Positions 41,201 through 48,145 of a stretch of DNA of 48,145 nucleotides are shown piece after piece; the first letter of the stretch is position 1; each line of letters starts with the position of its first letter. Both the position numbers and the translations under genes were made by a program. The stretch spans positions 1-48,145 of the forward strand of contig JAGBAS010000078.1 of assembly GCA_017938885.1 (NCBI GenBank), written 5' to 3'. The stretch comes from Clostridia bacterium. Lineage in GTDB: Bacteria; Bacillota; Clostridia; Oscillospirales; CAG-272. The notes under the pieces were generated by a model. It saw only the letters and a program-made list of their open reading frames with translations, had not been told where the DNA came from and searched no databases.

Positions 41201-43949
41201 CAAGGATTGCGTCACCTACTACAGCGGTATCTCCGGCGCAGCCTATATGTACGTCACCGGTGATCGTTCCTTCGAGCGCCGTCTGGCTACCTACGTCGAG
41301 GCAAAGGCCTCCTACGATTCCATCAAGGCAGAGTACGATGCCGCCGATGACGAGCGCAAGAAGGAGCTGGCTCCCGCTCTTGCTAACGCCGAGGCTTCCG
41401 AGAAGCAGGGTCTGGGTCAGCTCAGAACCTACATCCGTAACGTCGGCCGGGCGATCCTCACCATTCAGACCGAGTACGAGGCTTTGACTCAGCTCCGCCA
41501 GGATGCTCTGGACGGTCGTAACATCATCGTCGGTACCGAGGGTTGCCCTCAGTCCATCATCGATGAGATCGAGCTCCAGATCGCCAACGCCGAGAAGCTC
41601 ATGGAGACCACCCTGGGCGTTAAGTTCGGTATGACCGTGGATAAGGCCGAGGTCGATACCTTCCTGTACACCCACATCTCTTCCCTGATCTTCTCCTGCT
41701 ACGGTGAGCCGAATCACGCTACCGCCGGTATCGTCGGTAAGGCTGAGAACCTTTACGAGATGCTCGTCAACGAGGAGTACGGCCTGCTCATCACCGAGCT
41801 GGATATCCTCCGTTACCTGGATGCCAATAAGGATATGACCGACGATCAGCTCATCGCCAAGTACGGCCTGAAGGCTGACAAGACCTCTGTGGACGGTCTG
41901 ATCCTGTTCATCAAGGAGCTGCTGGGCGAGAGCTACAGCTTCGATCCCATCATCGCCAATATGGAGGGCGGAATCGAGGACAACATCCGCGATTACTTCG
42001 TCTCCCTGCTGTACTCCCAGATCACCAACCTGTCCGCAGGTTCCGTGATCCCCGCTCTGAACTTTGTTCCTACCCGTATCAACGATAAGGGCCGTATCGT
42101 TCCCAACACCGCGAACATCAACAACGTCACCAAGCTCATTGATGACGAGATCAAGGCTGAGCTCACCGGTACCGACGGTGTGATCAACAACGTCACAAAC
42201 GGTGACTACGATCTCTCCAAGCTCTTCACCGAGGCCCAGATGGAGGCACTGGTGGATAAGGCCGTTGAGATCATCCGTCTCAATACCCGTACCGAGGACA
42301 ACATCATTCCCGCCGACAAGGCTATTGAGTACGCAACTCCCGATACCATGAGAAGCGATATCCGCAACTACATCGAGAGCTACTACTACCGTGCTGTCAT
42401 CGATACCATCACTCCCGAGGACGTCGGGGATGTCACCCTCCAGGTCATCACCGTTTCCACTCAGACCAACGCCAGCATCGACCTTCTGGTCAGCCTCCGC
42501 GCCGGTGCTTATGAGTTCAACGACGAGACCAAGTACGAGGATCTGGTCAAGGCTATGCGCGCTGACACACAGCTCCAGGCTATGCTGGACGGTATCAACG
42601 ATTCCGTCAAGGGTGCTTACGGCGACGTCCGCGCCAACCTGGAAAAGGCCTTCGTAAAGGCTTTCGCTACCCAGGCACTGGGCAAGGATAAGGCTCCTAC
42701 CCTGGAAAAGGCTTCCTACAACGAGGTGGATGCCGAGGGCAACGAGATCACCCACGATCTCCGTACCGAGGCAGCGGATCTCCTGGCAGAAAAGCTGACT
42801 GCTTCCTCCACTCAGGATGAGGTCAATGCCCTCATCGGCGAGCTGGTGGCACTCCACGCCATGTATGCCGAGGATCTGGATGAGGATTACGATCCCACCG
42901 CTGACGTCACCAACTACGTTTACTTCAACCTGCTGACCCTCATGAGCACCCAGACCCTGAAGGACATCGATAACTACTACTACGATGCCCAGATGTCCAA
43001 GCTGGATGCCGCCATCCGCGCTCAGGTCGCTGTCGATGTTGAGACCATCACCGCAAAGCTTCCCGCTGACTACGACGTGTACGACATCTACGCACAGGCT
43101 GCTGCTATCCTGGGCGACTCCGAGCATAACGTCTACGACTTCGTGGCTGACCTGGCCGACGACGTGACTCACTCCGCCGAGGGTAAGTACAACCTGAAGG
43201 ATGATATCCTGGCTTACTACGCTTACCTGCTCTTCAATTCCTTCGAGGGCTTCAACCTGGCCGAGAAGCCTACCCTCTCCATCGAGGGCAACGCAACCAA
43301 GGTCAACAACGCACTCAAGATCCTGGATAACGATTTCGAGGATCGCCTGCCTCTGCTCCTGGCTCAGGCCAAGGAAGGCATCAAGCGTGGCCAGATGCCC
43401 AACTACGATCTGGTTTCCATGCTCGGTGAGGAGGAGTTCAACAATGTCGGCAATGAGCTGGTGAATGCACTCATCAAGGCTCTGTTCGCTACCGAGGCAG
43501 AGCGCGAGACGCTGCTTCCCGAGGTGCAGACCTACCTCCAGTACTGCTACTACACCGAGGTGCTGAAGATGCTCTCCGCTGACTCCCTGCCCTCCTTCCA
43601 CATCTCCGAGATCTATTCCGGCACTCTGAACGAGGCCGCTATGGATCTGAAGGGTCTCATGTACTACTTCGTGACCGCTTACTCGGATCTGACCGCAGAG
43701 GATATCGACCGTCTGATTCAGAGCGGCGGCGGTCTTGAGAAGGACGATGATGCCGAGAACGAGGAATCCCGCTATCTGTCCGACGACGGTCGCATCGTGT
43801 CTGTTACCTATGGTACCAAGAACGCTGACGGCAGTTATTCCGCTTACAAGACCTTCATCTTGAACTACAACAACTTCTCGGTGAACGTTGAGTACGGCGA
43901 CGTCACGTACACCATCCCTGCATATGGTTACGTGGTCGTAATGCACTGA
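38202..43949 (+). CDS. giant secreted DUF5696-like protein
   Basis: A 1915-residue protein; GGAG sits 7 nt before ATG 38202 (a second ATG follows). A signal peptide (1-34) has no lipobox and no C-terminal anchor is seen. Residues about 60-940 fit a DUF5696-type protein: a beta-rich start (GNYSIYADERSGEVAVKDL) and a TIM-barrel-like centre with LYIEAFGAMEVVEKIA, TNINFKLTGYANGG, YPDFDFAYIDYD and LEVMVEGGNAFTWKYAD. About 900 helical, acidic residues follow (about 945-1850). The last 60 residues (GRIVSVTYG, KTFILNYNNFSVNVEYGD, IPAYGYVVV) look like the beta strands that normally close such a protein. It may be a glycan-binding or glycoside-hydrolase-like scaffold; catalytic acids cannot be assigned. 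Confidence 0.82.
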   Translation: MMNLKKLMSLFLAVLMLCGVFGSFSVITASAADAAPEESTTGDEDEILIEDYISTIYASPAEKLATMTLKTTKGNYSIYADERSGEVAVKDLTTGQILFTNPYDVGATNASDSVKNQILSQIIVKFTENGREREYSSYEYAALRDQIKVKNIKNGIRVEYTIGREEARRLVPRMIEKERFETMIQAPMEEYYGVGYEDAKVFKDQSGHPLQSASFYLCKQMSYFVYKDLDECSSDRLKEDLLASFPIVNKYDIYVLDPTANIVEIEKIEEVIKTACPNYSYEEMDYDHMMTEYTSDEENPPVFKMALEYTLGEDGFSVRMPANGIRFNESKFQLTNVAILPYMGAGNNAYEGYTFYPDGSGALFAFEDLADQNTYSVASKIYGTDYAYHKLSGTYQQAVRYPVFGIVENTRYYDCIAPDEETGEDKTTVVSGMIYDAYTKALEEGNSASPVYKQFGALFGSAIVEERTENRGFVAIIEEGDALTELVNYHAGVLSPYDTVQMNFNPRPKDSYNVADAISVGTNSEWTVVSNRKYVGNYKIHYIMLADETIAQKNELKDGDWHKASWLGMAMAYRDYLENKGILTPVEVEDAIPLYIEAFGAMEVVEKIASIPVEVMKPLTSTQDVITMYEELSGKGVTNINFKLTGYANGGMYATAPKKLKWEKAVTKDLSMQELFDYAANVENGNMTLYPDFDFAYIDYDTMTDGFSMRKHSIRSIDDRMIFKREWIPTQQRYGGSFSMIVSPAYYENFYTKFMEKYLEHNNLEGISVGSLGTALNSDFDEDEPYNREDAKSFTSSALEYISGKDDTALEVMVEGGNAFTWKYADHILGAALDSSRYIKASYSVPFVGVVLHGYMNFTGTPLNMEGDVNYAKLKAIENGASVYFTLSYQNTQKLKEDFLLNQYYSVRYDIWFDDVVEIYNELNTELKNVQDKLIIDHQFLSGMRVPDVDELNRDLTNEFETVLDFQNNKAEYEAKQKAEAVADARDQIASLESATQKFIKDCVTYYSGISGAAYMYVTGDRSFERRLATYVEAKASYDSIKAEYDAADDERKKELAPALANAEASEKQGLGQLRTYIRNVGRAILTIQTEYEALTQLRQDALDGRNIIVGTEGCPQSIIDEIELQIANAEKLMETTLGVKFGMTVDKAEVDTFLYTHISSLIFSCYGEPNHATAGIVGKAENLYEMLVNEEYGLLITELDILRYLDANKDMTDDQLIAKYGLKADKTSVDGLILFIKELLGESYSFDPIIANMEGGIEDNIRDYFVSLLYSQITNLSAGSVIPALNFVPTRINDKGRIVPNTANINNVTKLIDDEIKAELTGTDGVINNVTNGDYDLSKLFTEAQMEALVDKAVEIIRLNTRTEDNIIPADKAIEYATPDTMRSDIRNYIESYYYRAVIDTITPEDVGDVTLQVITVSTQTNASIDLLVSLRAGAYEFNDETKYEDLVKAMRADTQLQAMLDGINDSVKGAYGDVRANLEKAFVKAFATQALGKDKAPTLEKASYNEVDAEGNEITHDLRTEAADLLAEKLTASSTQDEVNALIGELVALHAMYAEDLDEDYDPTADVTNYVYFNLLTLMSTQTLKDIDNYYYDAQMSKLDAAIRAQVAVDVETITAKLPADYDVYDIYAQAAAILGDSEHNVYDFVADLADDVTHSAEGKYNLKDDILAYYAYLLFNSFEGFNLAEKPTLSIEGNATKVNNALKILDNDFEDRLPLLLAQAKEGIKRGQMPNYDLVSMLGEEEFNNVGNELVNALIKALFATEAERETLLPEVQTYLQYCYYTEVLKMLSADSLPSFHISEIYSGTLNEAAMDLKGLMYYFVTAYSDLTAEDIDRLIQSGGGLEKDDDAENEESRYLSDDGRIVSVTYGTKNADGSYSAYKTFILNYNNFSVNVEYGDVTYTIPAYGYVVVMH

Positions 43950-43983
43950 TGCGGACCAAGAAAGAAAGAGAGGTAACATTATT

Positions 43984-44958
43984 ATGACCAACGAAGCGAA
44001 GCTTCAACAGACGGTCAGCGCGCCTAAGACCAAGAAGCGCAAGGTTGCTTCCTTGGACAAGAAGAAGGCCCGCGCCGGCTGGATATTCGTCCTTCCGTTC
44101 GTCATTGGTTTTGTTCTCGTTTACCTGCCTATTATCTGGAACTCCATTTACATGAGCTTCCACAGCCTCCATATCGTGACCGGTGGCGGTTACACCCTGG
44201 AGTTTGTAGGTCTCGAGAACTACAGTGACGCCCTCACAGAGGACCCGCTCTTCGTTCAGACCCTGATTACGGGTCTGAAGGAGCTGGCCTTCGACGTTCC
44301 CGCAATCCTGATCTTCTCCCTGTTCATGGCCGTTCTTCTGAACCAGAAGATGGCCGGCCGTGCCGTCTTCCGCGCGATCTTCTTCATCCCCGTCATTCTT
44401 TCCACGGGTATCATGGAGTCCATCGAGGGCCAGAACATTCTGGGTACCATGATGGAGGGCAGCGACAGTATCGACGGCTCGGAACAAAGTGCTGCCAGCG
44501 AGATCGTCTCGGTCATGGATATTGAACGGTTGTTCTACTCCATGAAGATCGGTCAAGGTCTGGTGGAATACGTCGTTAAGATGATTAACGAGATCTACGA
44601 CATCGTGAATCGTTCGGGCGTTCAGATGCTGATCTTCTTGGCCGGTCTACAGTCCATCTCTCCCGCCATCTACGAGGCCTGCCGTATCGACGGTTGTACC
44701 TCTTGGGAGACCTTCTGGAAGATCACCTTCCCCATGATTAGCCCCATGATCCTGGTCAACGCCGTTTACACCATCATCGACTCGTTCACGACCGATTCCA
44801 ACTCGGTCATGAAGTACATCAACCAGGTCTATCAGGGCTCTGACGGACAGGTTCTGTCCTCCGCCATGGCTTGGATGTACTTCATCATCGTTATGCTCAT
44901 CCTGGCAGCGGTGGCCGGTATCTTCTCGGCCTTCGTCTTCTACCAGAAACGTGATTAA
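43984..44958 (+). CDS. sugar ABC transporter permease, MalF/UgpA type (pair 2)
   Basis: A 324-residue permease with a very basic N-terminus (KTKKRKVASLDKKKARAGW) and six helices. The EAA loop is present as YEACRIDGCTSWETFWKITF. Between helices 3 and 4 there is an unusual acidic insert (MMEGSDSIDGSEQSAASE, about residues 155-185) not seen in the first pair. GAGAGG precedes ATG. It starts 34 nt after the DUF5696-like gene. Confidence 0.92.
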   Translation: MTNEAKLQQTVSAPKTKKRKVASLDKKKARAGWIFVLPFVIGFVLVYLPIIWNSIYMSFHSLHIVTGGGYTLEFVGLENYSDALTEDPLFVQTLITGLKELAFDVPAILIFSLFMAVLLNQKMAGRAVFRAIFFIPVILSTGIMESIEGQNILGTMMEGSDSIDGSEQSAASEIVSVMDIERLFYSMKIGQGLVEYVVKMINEIYDIVNRSGVQMLIFLAGLQSISPAIYEACRIDGCTSWETFWKITFPMISPMILVNAVYTIIDSFTTDSNSVMKYINQVYQGSDGQVLSSAMAWMYFIIVMLILAAVAGIFSAFVFYQKRD

Positions 44959-44971
44959 GGAGGTATAGATA

Positions 44972-46066
44972 ATGGATATGCAAAATACACCCAAGATCAC
45001 GAAAGAATCCAAGAACAAGATCCGCGTCGAGTTTGACCGTACCCCTCTGAAGGAGAGACTGAAGGCAAAGTTTTTGAATCTCTACTTCTTCCAGCAGGTC
45101 GCATGGATCATCTTCCGTATGGTCCTGCTCGTGGGTATCTCCTACGTGGTCCTGTTCCCCTTCATCTCCAAGATCGCCGGTTCCTTCATGTCCCCCGAGG
45201 ACTTCGTGGACGTTACCGTGCGTCTGATCCCCAAGAACTTTACCCTGGATATCTACAAGGCAGTCCTCTTTGAGCTGGATTACTGGGAGGCGTTCCTCAA
45301 CACCTTTATCATCTCCATGCTCTGCGGTCTGCTCCAGACCTTCATCTGCTGTCTGATCGGTTACGGTCTTGCGAAGTTCCGCTTCAAGGGTAACACCATT
45401 GTCATGCTGCTGGTTATCCTGACCATGATCGTGCCTCACCAGACTCTTCAGCTTTCCATGTTCATGCACTTCCGCTACTTCGACATTCTGGGCATTCTGT
45501 CCTTCCTCAGCGGCGGTGCCAGCATCGGCTTCATGCCCGAAAGCTTCAACGAGCTGTTGGCCGGTATCCAGATACTGAAGCTGGAGGACTTCGCCCTGCC
45601 TCTGACCAACACCTACTGGCCTCTGGCCATCCTGTCGGTGACCGGTCTGGCTTTCAAGAACGGTCTGTATATCTTCCTGCTCCGTCAGTTCTTCACGGGC
45701 GTGCCGGATGCTCTGGAGGAGTCTGCGTACATCGACGGTTCTGGCGTGTTCCGTACCTTCTTCACCATCATTCTGCCCCTGTCCATCCCCATGATGGTCA
45801 CGGTGTTCATGTTCTCCTTCTGCTGGCAGTGGATGGACGACTTCTACACCGAGCTGTTCTTCACCACGTCCAAGATCACCTTGATGCCCGACGTTGTGGA
45901 GATTCCCACGTCGTTGAAGACAGACTACGCGGGTCAGAATATGTACTACGCGGCGATCCGCAATACCTGCGGTCTCTGTATCATTCTGCCTCTGGTGGCT
46001 CTGTACTGCTTCGGCCAGAACTTCCTGGTCCAGGGTATCGAGCGATCCGGTCTGACCGCAGAGTAA
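44972..46066 (+). CDS. sugar ABC transporter permease, MalG/UgpE type (pair 2)
   Basis: A 364-residue permease, longer than usual by a basic amphipathic N-terminal extension (about 45 residues) and a periplasmic insert (about 175-205, SGGASIGFMPESFNELLAG). The EAA loop is LEESAYIDGSGVFRTFFTII. AGGAGG lies close before ATG 44972. It is the last gene of the operon and is followed by a strong terminator. No ATPase gene follows, so an MsmX-like shared ATPase elsewhere is assumed. Confidence 0.93.
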   Translation: MDMQNTPKITKESKNKIRVEFDRTPLKERLKAKFLNLYFFQQVAWIIFRMVLLVGISYVVLFPFISKIAGSFMSPEDFVDVTVRLIPKNFTLDIYKAVLFELDYWEAFLNTFIISMLCGLLQTFICCLIGYGLAKFRFKGNTIVMLLVILTMIVPHQTLQLSMFMHFRYFDILGILSFLSGGASIGFMPESFNELLAGIQILKLEDFALPLTNTYWPLAILSVTGLAFKNGLYIFLLRQFFTGVPDALEESAYIDGSGVFRTFFTIILPLSIPMMVTVFMFSFCWQWMDDFYTELFFTTSKITLMPDVVEIPTSLKTDYAGQNMYYAAIRNTCGLCIILPLVALYCFGQNFLVQGIERSGLTAE

Positions 46067-46107
46067 TACGAAATCACACCGTTTCGGAAGCAATTCCGAA
46101 GCAACAC

Positions 46108-46141
46108 AAAAGTGCCATCCGAGCTTTCGGATGGCACTTTT
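46108..46141. terminator. strong bidirectional terminator ending the glycan operon
   Basis: AAAGTGCCATCCG pairs perfectly with CGGATGGCACTTT around AGCTTT, with a T tract on the plus strand and a similar run on the minus strand. Confidence 0.88.
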
Positions 46142-46205
46142 CAAATTCGCAACGGTTTAAGTAATACTCCCCACGAAAAATTCCACCGGAACATTCTGAG
46201 GAGTT

Positions 46206-46237
46206 CTTAGAACCCTTCTTTTAAGAAGGGTTCTAAG
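46206..46237. repeat. perfect intergenic palindrome
   Basis: CTTAGAACCCTTCTT is exactly complementary to 46223-46237 with a 2-nt loop. It lies between the operon terminator and spoVT and has no T tract of its own. A dispersed repeat is the simplest view. Confidence 0.6.
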
Positions 46238-46264
46238 CCGCCGGAGGCACGCACTCCTATGCCC

Positions 46265-46819
46265 TCACGATTCCAACTGCCGCCCCAGAAATCCAGCGGC
46301 GGTCTGGATCAGCTTGGCCTCGATGTCAAATGCCAGGCGATCGGTTCCGTCCCCTTCCAAGGGCTTGGCGGAAACCACACAGCCTACGATATCTCCCTCA
46401 CTGATAATGGGCATGGCACAGCTCACGGTGTGGGAGCCGCCGTCACGAATGATATTTTTGGGCTCGGAGTCGCCGTTATTGGCATAGAAGGATCGGCTCT
46501 CCATCATATGCTCAACCGCCTCCGAGAGGGATTTTTCGGAATACTCCCGTTTGGAGATCCCCGCACAGGCAATGACCGAGTCGCGGTCGCAAATGGCAAC
46601 GGCCAGGCCACAGGTTTTGTGCAGTGTGTCGGCGTACTGCCCCGCAAAGGCGGCTAACTCTCCGATGGGGGAATATTTTTTGAAAATGACCTCGCCCTCG
46701 CGGTCGGTGTAGATCTCCAGCGGGTCGCCCTCGCGGATGCGCATGGTGCGGCGGATTTCCTTGGGAATGACGACACGGCCCAGGTCGTCGATGCGTCTTA
46801 CGATTCCGGTAGCTTTCAT
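46265..46819 (-). CDS. spoVT: stage V sporulation protein T (SpoVT)
   Basis: A 184-residue transcription factor. The N-terminal AbrB-type swapped-hairpin DNA-binding domain is clear (GIVRRIDDLGRVVIPKEIRR, then MRIREGDPLEIYTDREGEVI). The rest is a GAF-like domain (about residues 60-180, with AVAICDRDSVIACAGI). The length and order equal SpoVT of Bacillus and Clostridium, which modulates sigma-G-dependent genes in the forespore. This is the best single sign that the organism belongs to a spore-forming lineage. GAAAGGA precedes ATG. No convincing sigma-G promoter was recognised upstream. Confidence 0.93.
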   Translation of the reverse strand: MKATGIVRRIDDLGRVVIPKEIRRTMRIREGDPLEIYTDREGEVIFKKYSPIGELAAFAGQYADTLHKTCGLAVAICDRDSVIACAGISKREYSEKSLSEAVEHMMESRSFYANNGDSEPKNIIRDGGSHTVSCAMPIISEGDIVGCVVSAKPLEGDGTDRLAFDIEAKLIQTAAGFLGRQLES

Positions 46820-47001
46820 GATAACGGAGTCCTTTCTGTTGTGTTCTTCGTGTTGTATGCGAACGGCGCAGGAAGCTCTGCGGCCGAGTGTAGCATGACG
46901 GTGCAGTGTTGCGGTGCAATGACTGCTGTATGGGTATTATTTGAAAAAACGACAAAGCTTATTCCTGCCCCGCGTAAATTTCTTTGATATAGGAGAAAAG
47001 G

Positions 47002-47030
47002 TTGACAAATGCGGGGAAGTTTGCTATAAT
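47002..47030 (+). promoter_or_regulatory. consensus promoter of the DUF3267 gene
   Basis: TTGACA (47002-47007), 17 nt, TATAAT (47025-47030), about 30 nt before the start codon. Confidence 0.85.
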
Positions 47031-47065
47031 GATGATACTGGTGGCAAAGGAGTAGCAAAGCTTGT

Positions 47066-47842
47066 ATGAAGGTGACTTTCCGAAAAAACGAATCCCACGA
47101 CTACCCCCGTGTATCCTACTTGTTAGAGGGTGGTGAATGGCTGAAGGATATCAAGCCGGCACCCAAGACGGTTTCGCTTGTTTGGGGAATCGTTTGGTCT
47201 GTCGCGGCGGTTTCATGGGCGATATTTCACGCGGGCGTGTTCAAGAATCAGTTCCCCCTTTTCGCTCTGCTCGCGTTGCTCCTTCTCCCGTTGCACGAGC
47301 TCAGCCATGCCTTGTTCCTGTGGCTTACCGGACGGCGGGTGTACGCCATTCGTTTCTTTCCCTTCCCGGGCAAATGGCATATGCCGGGAGCATATGTCAA
47401 GGCGGATATGACGGTTCTCACGCGAACCGAGAGTGTTTTGCTTTCAGCCTTTCCGTTATTACTGCTCACGCTTTTGCCGACTGTAGTTGCCTTGCTATGC
47501 CCGGCCCTGCGGTTATGGTTGCTCTGGATCGCCTTTGCGAATGCGGCGGATTCCTGCTTTGACGCGCGCGACATTCTTGGCTACTTCTTTTTGCCTAAGA
47601 ACGCTTGCTGTATTGGCGGCGTTTGGTGTATGCTGCATACGGGTAAAACGGTGACGCTTCGCAGGCTCCGCATCAAGCCCGGAGCGACCTGCATACCCGA
47701 CGTGGAGCGCACGGATTTCCGCGTGGAGGGGAAGCATCTGATTGAGATCCCTGCCGTTGGCGACGGACGGGATGCAAACGGTTACGGTATTCCCGAGCTG
47801 TTGCATGAATTCAAGCAACAATTCCAACTATCCGACGCATGA
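47066..47842 (+). CDS. DUF3267-type membrane protein with HExxH motif
   Basis: A 258-residue protein. AAAGGAG precedes ATG 47066. Helices occur at about residues 38-58 and 65-90; the second ends in the zinc-metallopeptidase-like motif HELSH (within LLPLHELSHALFLWLTGR). Two more helices and a conserved-looking NAADSCFDARDIL follow, then a soluble C-terminal tail. This fits DUF3267 putative zincin membrane proteins. Protease activity is unproven for the family. The nitroreductase begins 14 nt downstream and may be co-transcribed. Confidence 0.8.
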   Translation: MKVTFRKNESHDYPRVSYLLEGGEWLKDIKPAPKTVSLVWGIVWSVAAVSWAIFHAGVFKNQFPLFALLALLLLPLHELSHALFLWLTGRRVYAIRFFPFPGKWHMPGAYVKADMTVLTRTESVLLSAFPLLLLTLLPTVVALLCPALRLWLLWIAFANAADSCFDARDILGYFFLPKNACCIGGVWCMLHTGKTVTLRRLRIKPGATCIPDVERTDFRVEGKHLIEIPAVGDGRDANGYGIPELLHEFKQQFQLSDA

Positions 47843-47855
47843 AAGGAGACGCCCC

Positions 47856-48145
47856 ATGAACCCCACCCTTGAAACCATCCTCACCCGCCGTTCCATCCGC
47901 AAATTCAAGCCCGATATGCTCCCCCGAAAGACCATCGACGCCATCATCGAGGCAGGCCTCTACGCACCCAGCGGCATGAACACCCAGAATACCGTGATCG
48001 TCGCCATCACCGACAAGGACACCCGCGACCGCCTCTCCCGCGATAACGCCGCCGTCATGGGGAGCGACCGTGACCCCTTCTACGGTGCGCCCGTGGTGCT
48101 GGTGGTGCTGGCCGAGAAGGGAAGAAGAACCTATATCCACGACGG
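47856..48145 (+). CDS. nitroreductase-family protein, 3' end beyond window
   Basis: The frame is open from ATG 47856 (AAAGGAG upstream) to the window end, giving at least 96 residues. The start ILTRRSIRKFKPD with the basic RRSIR flavin-phosphate contact, followed by GLYAPSGMNTQN, is the typical N-terminus of FMN-dependent nitroreductases. YGAPVVLVV also fits the family. The substrate is unknown and the rest of the gene is outside the window. Confidence 0.9.
   Translation, partial: MNPTLETILTRRSIRKFKPDMLPRKTIDAIIEAGLYAPSGMNTQNTVIVAITDKDTRDRLSRDNAAVMGSDRDPFYGAPVVLVVLAEKGRRTYIHD

Noticed and set aside
38226..43991. 1900-codon open frame on the minus strand opposite the DUF5696-like gene
   Set aside because: Same cause: a shadow of strong codon bias. 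The sense protein has a signal peptide and recognisable segments.
46820..46990. Sigma-G promoter for spoVT
   Set aside because: A CATACAA-like -10 is present upstream on the minus strand, but no matching -35 was found at the right distance.
1..48145. CRISPR arrays, rRNA genes, IS transposases
   Set aside because: No regularly spaced repeats, no rRNA-like sequence and no transposase motifs were seen on either strand; the only recombinase is the serine integrase.

Overview
The window looks like a chromosomal segment of a spore-forming, Gram-positive gut-type Clostridium relative (class Clostridia, probably an Oscillospirales or Ruminococcaceae-like lineage). The evidence is a SpoVT sporulation regulator, a trmK-nif3 pair, DUF1858 and DUF3267 proteins, a Firmicutes-style holin-like small toxin, AGGAGG ribosome binding sites, and many promoters of the form TTGACA-17 nt-TATAAT. 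Most of the window is GC-rich, but roughly the first 5.3 kb is visibly richer in A+T. The species cannot be read from the sequence.

Layout. 1-5300 is an accessory region: a cut-off sigma-like gene, an XRE regulator, large inverted repeats, a consensus promoter with a terminated leader RNA, a small ORF, an HUH rolling-circle Rep, a long inverted repeat and a serine recombinase, ending beside a tRNA-Val gene. 5499-8335 holds an ECF sigma factor with a translationally coupled membrane partner, a type I toxin-antitoxin module and a small membrane protein. 8458-10662 is a sugar isomerase/epimerase and a Gfo/Idh oxidoreductase. 10913-15489 carries two secreted surface proteins. 15556-19913 holds a GT2 glycosyltransferase, a frameshifted multi-pass membrane protein and a ROK kinase. 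20155-22678 holds DUF1858, TrmK, Nif3-like and a membrane protein. 22732-25403 is an amino-acid-type ABC transporter whose binding protein appears circularly permuted. 25629-29631 holds a GH4 glycosidase, a CaCA cation exchanger and an RlmI-like methyltransferase.

30158-46141 is the most striking part. One promoter and a roughly 390-nt structured leader precede a 15.5-kb run of seven same-strand genes: a 1184-residue fusion of carbohydrate-binding-like modules with a sugar-binding protein, a permease pair, an NHL/Yip1-like membrane protein, a 1915-residue DUF5696-like secreted protein, and a second permease pair. No ATPase is encoded. Codon use in the four long genes is extremely biased. I read it as a large, highly expressed glycan capture and import machine with two permease pairs, probably energised by an ATPase encoded elsewhere. 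The window ends with spoVT, a DUF3267 protein and the start of a nitroreductase.
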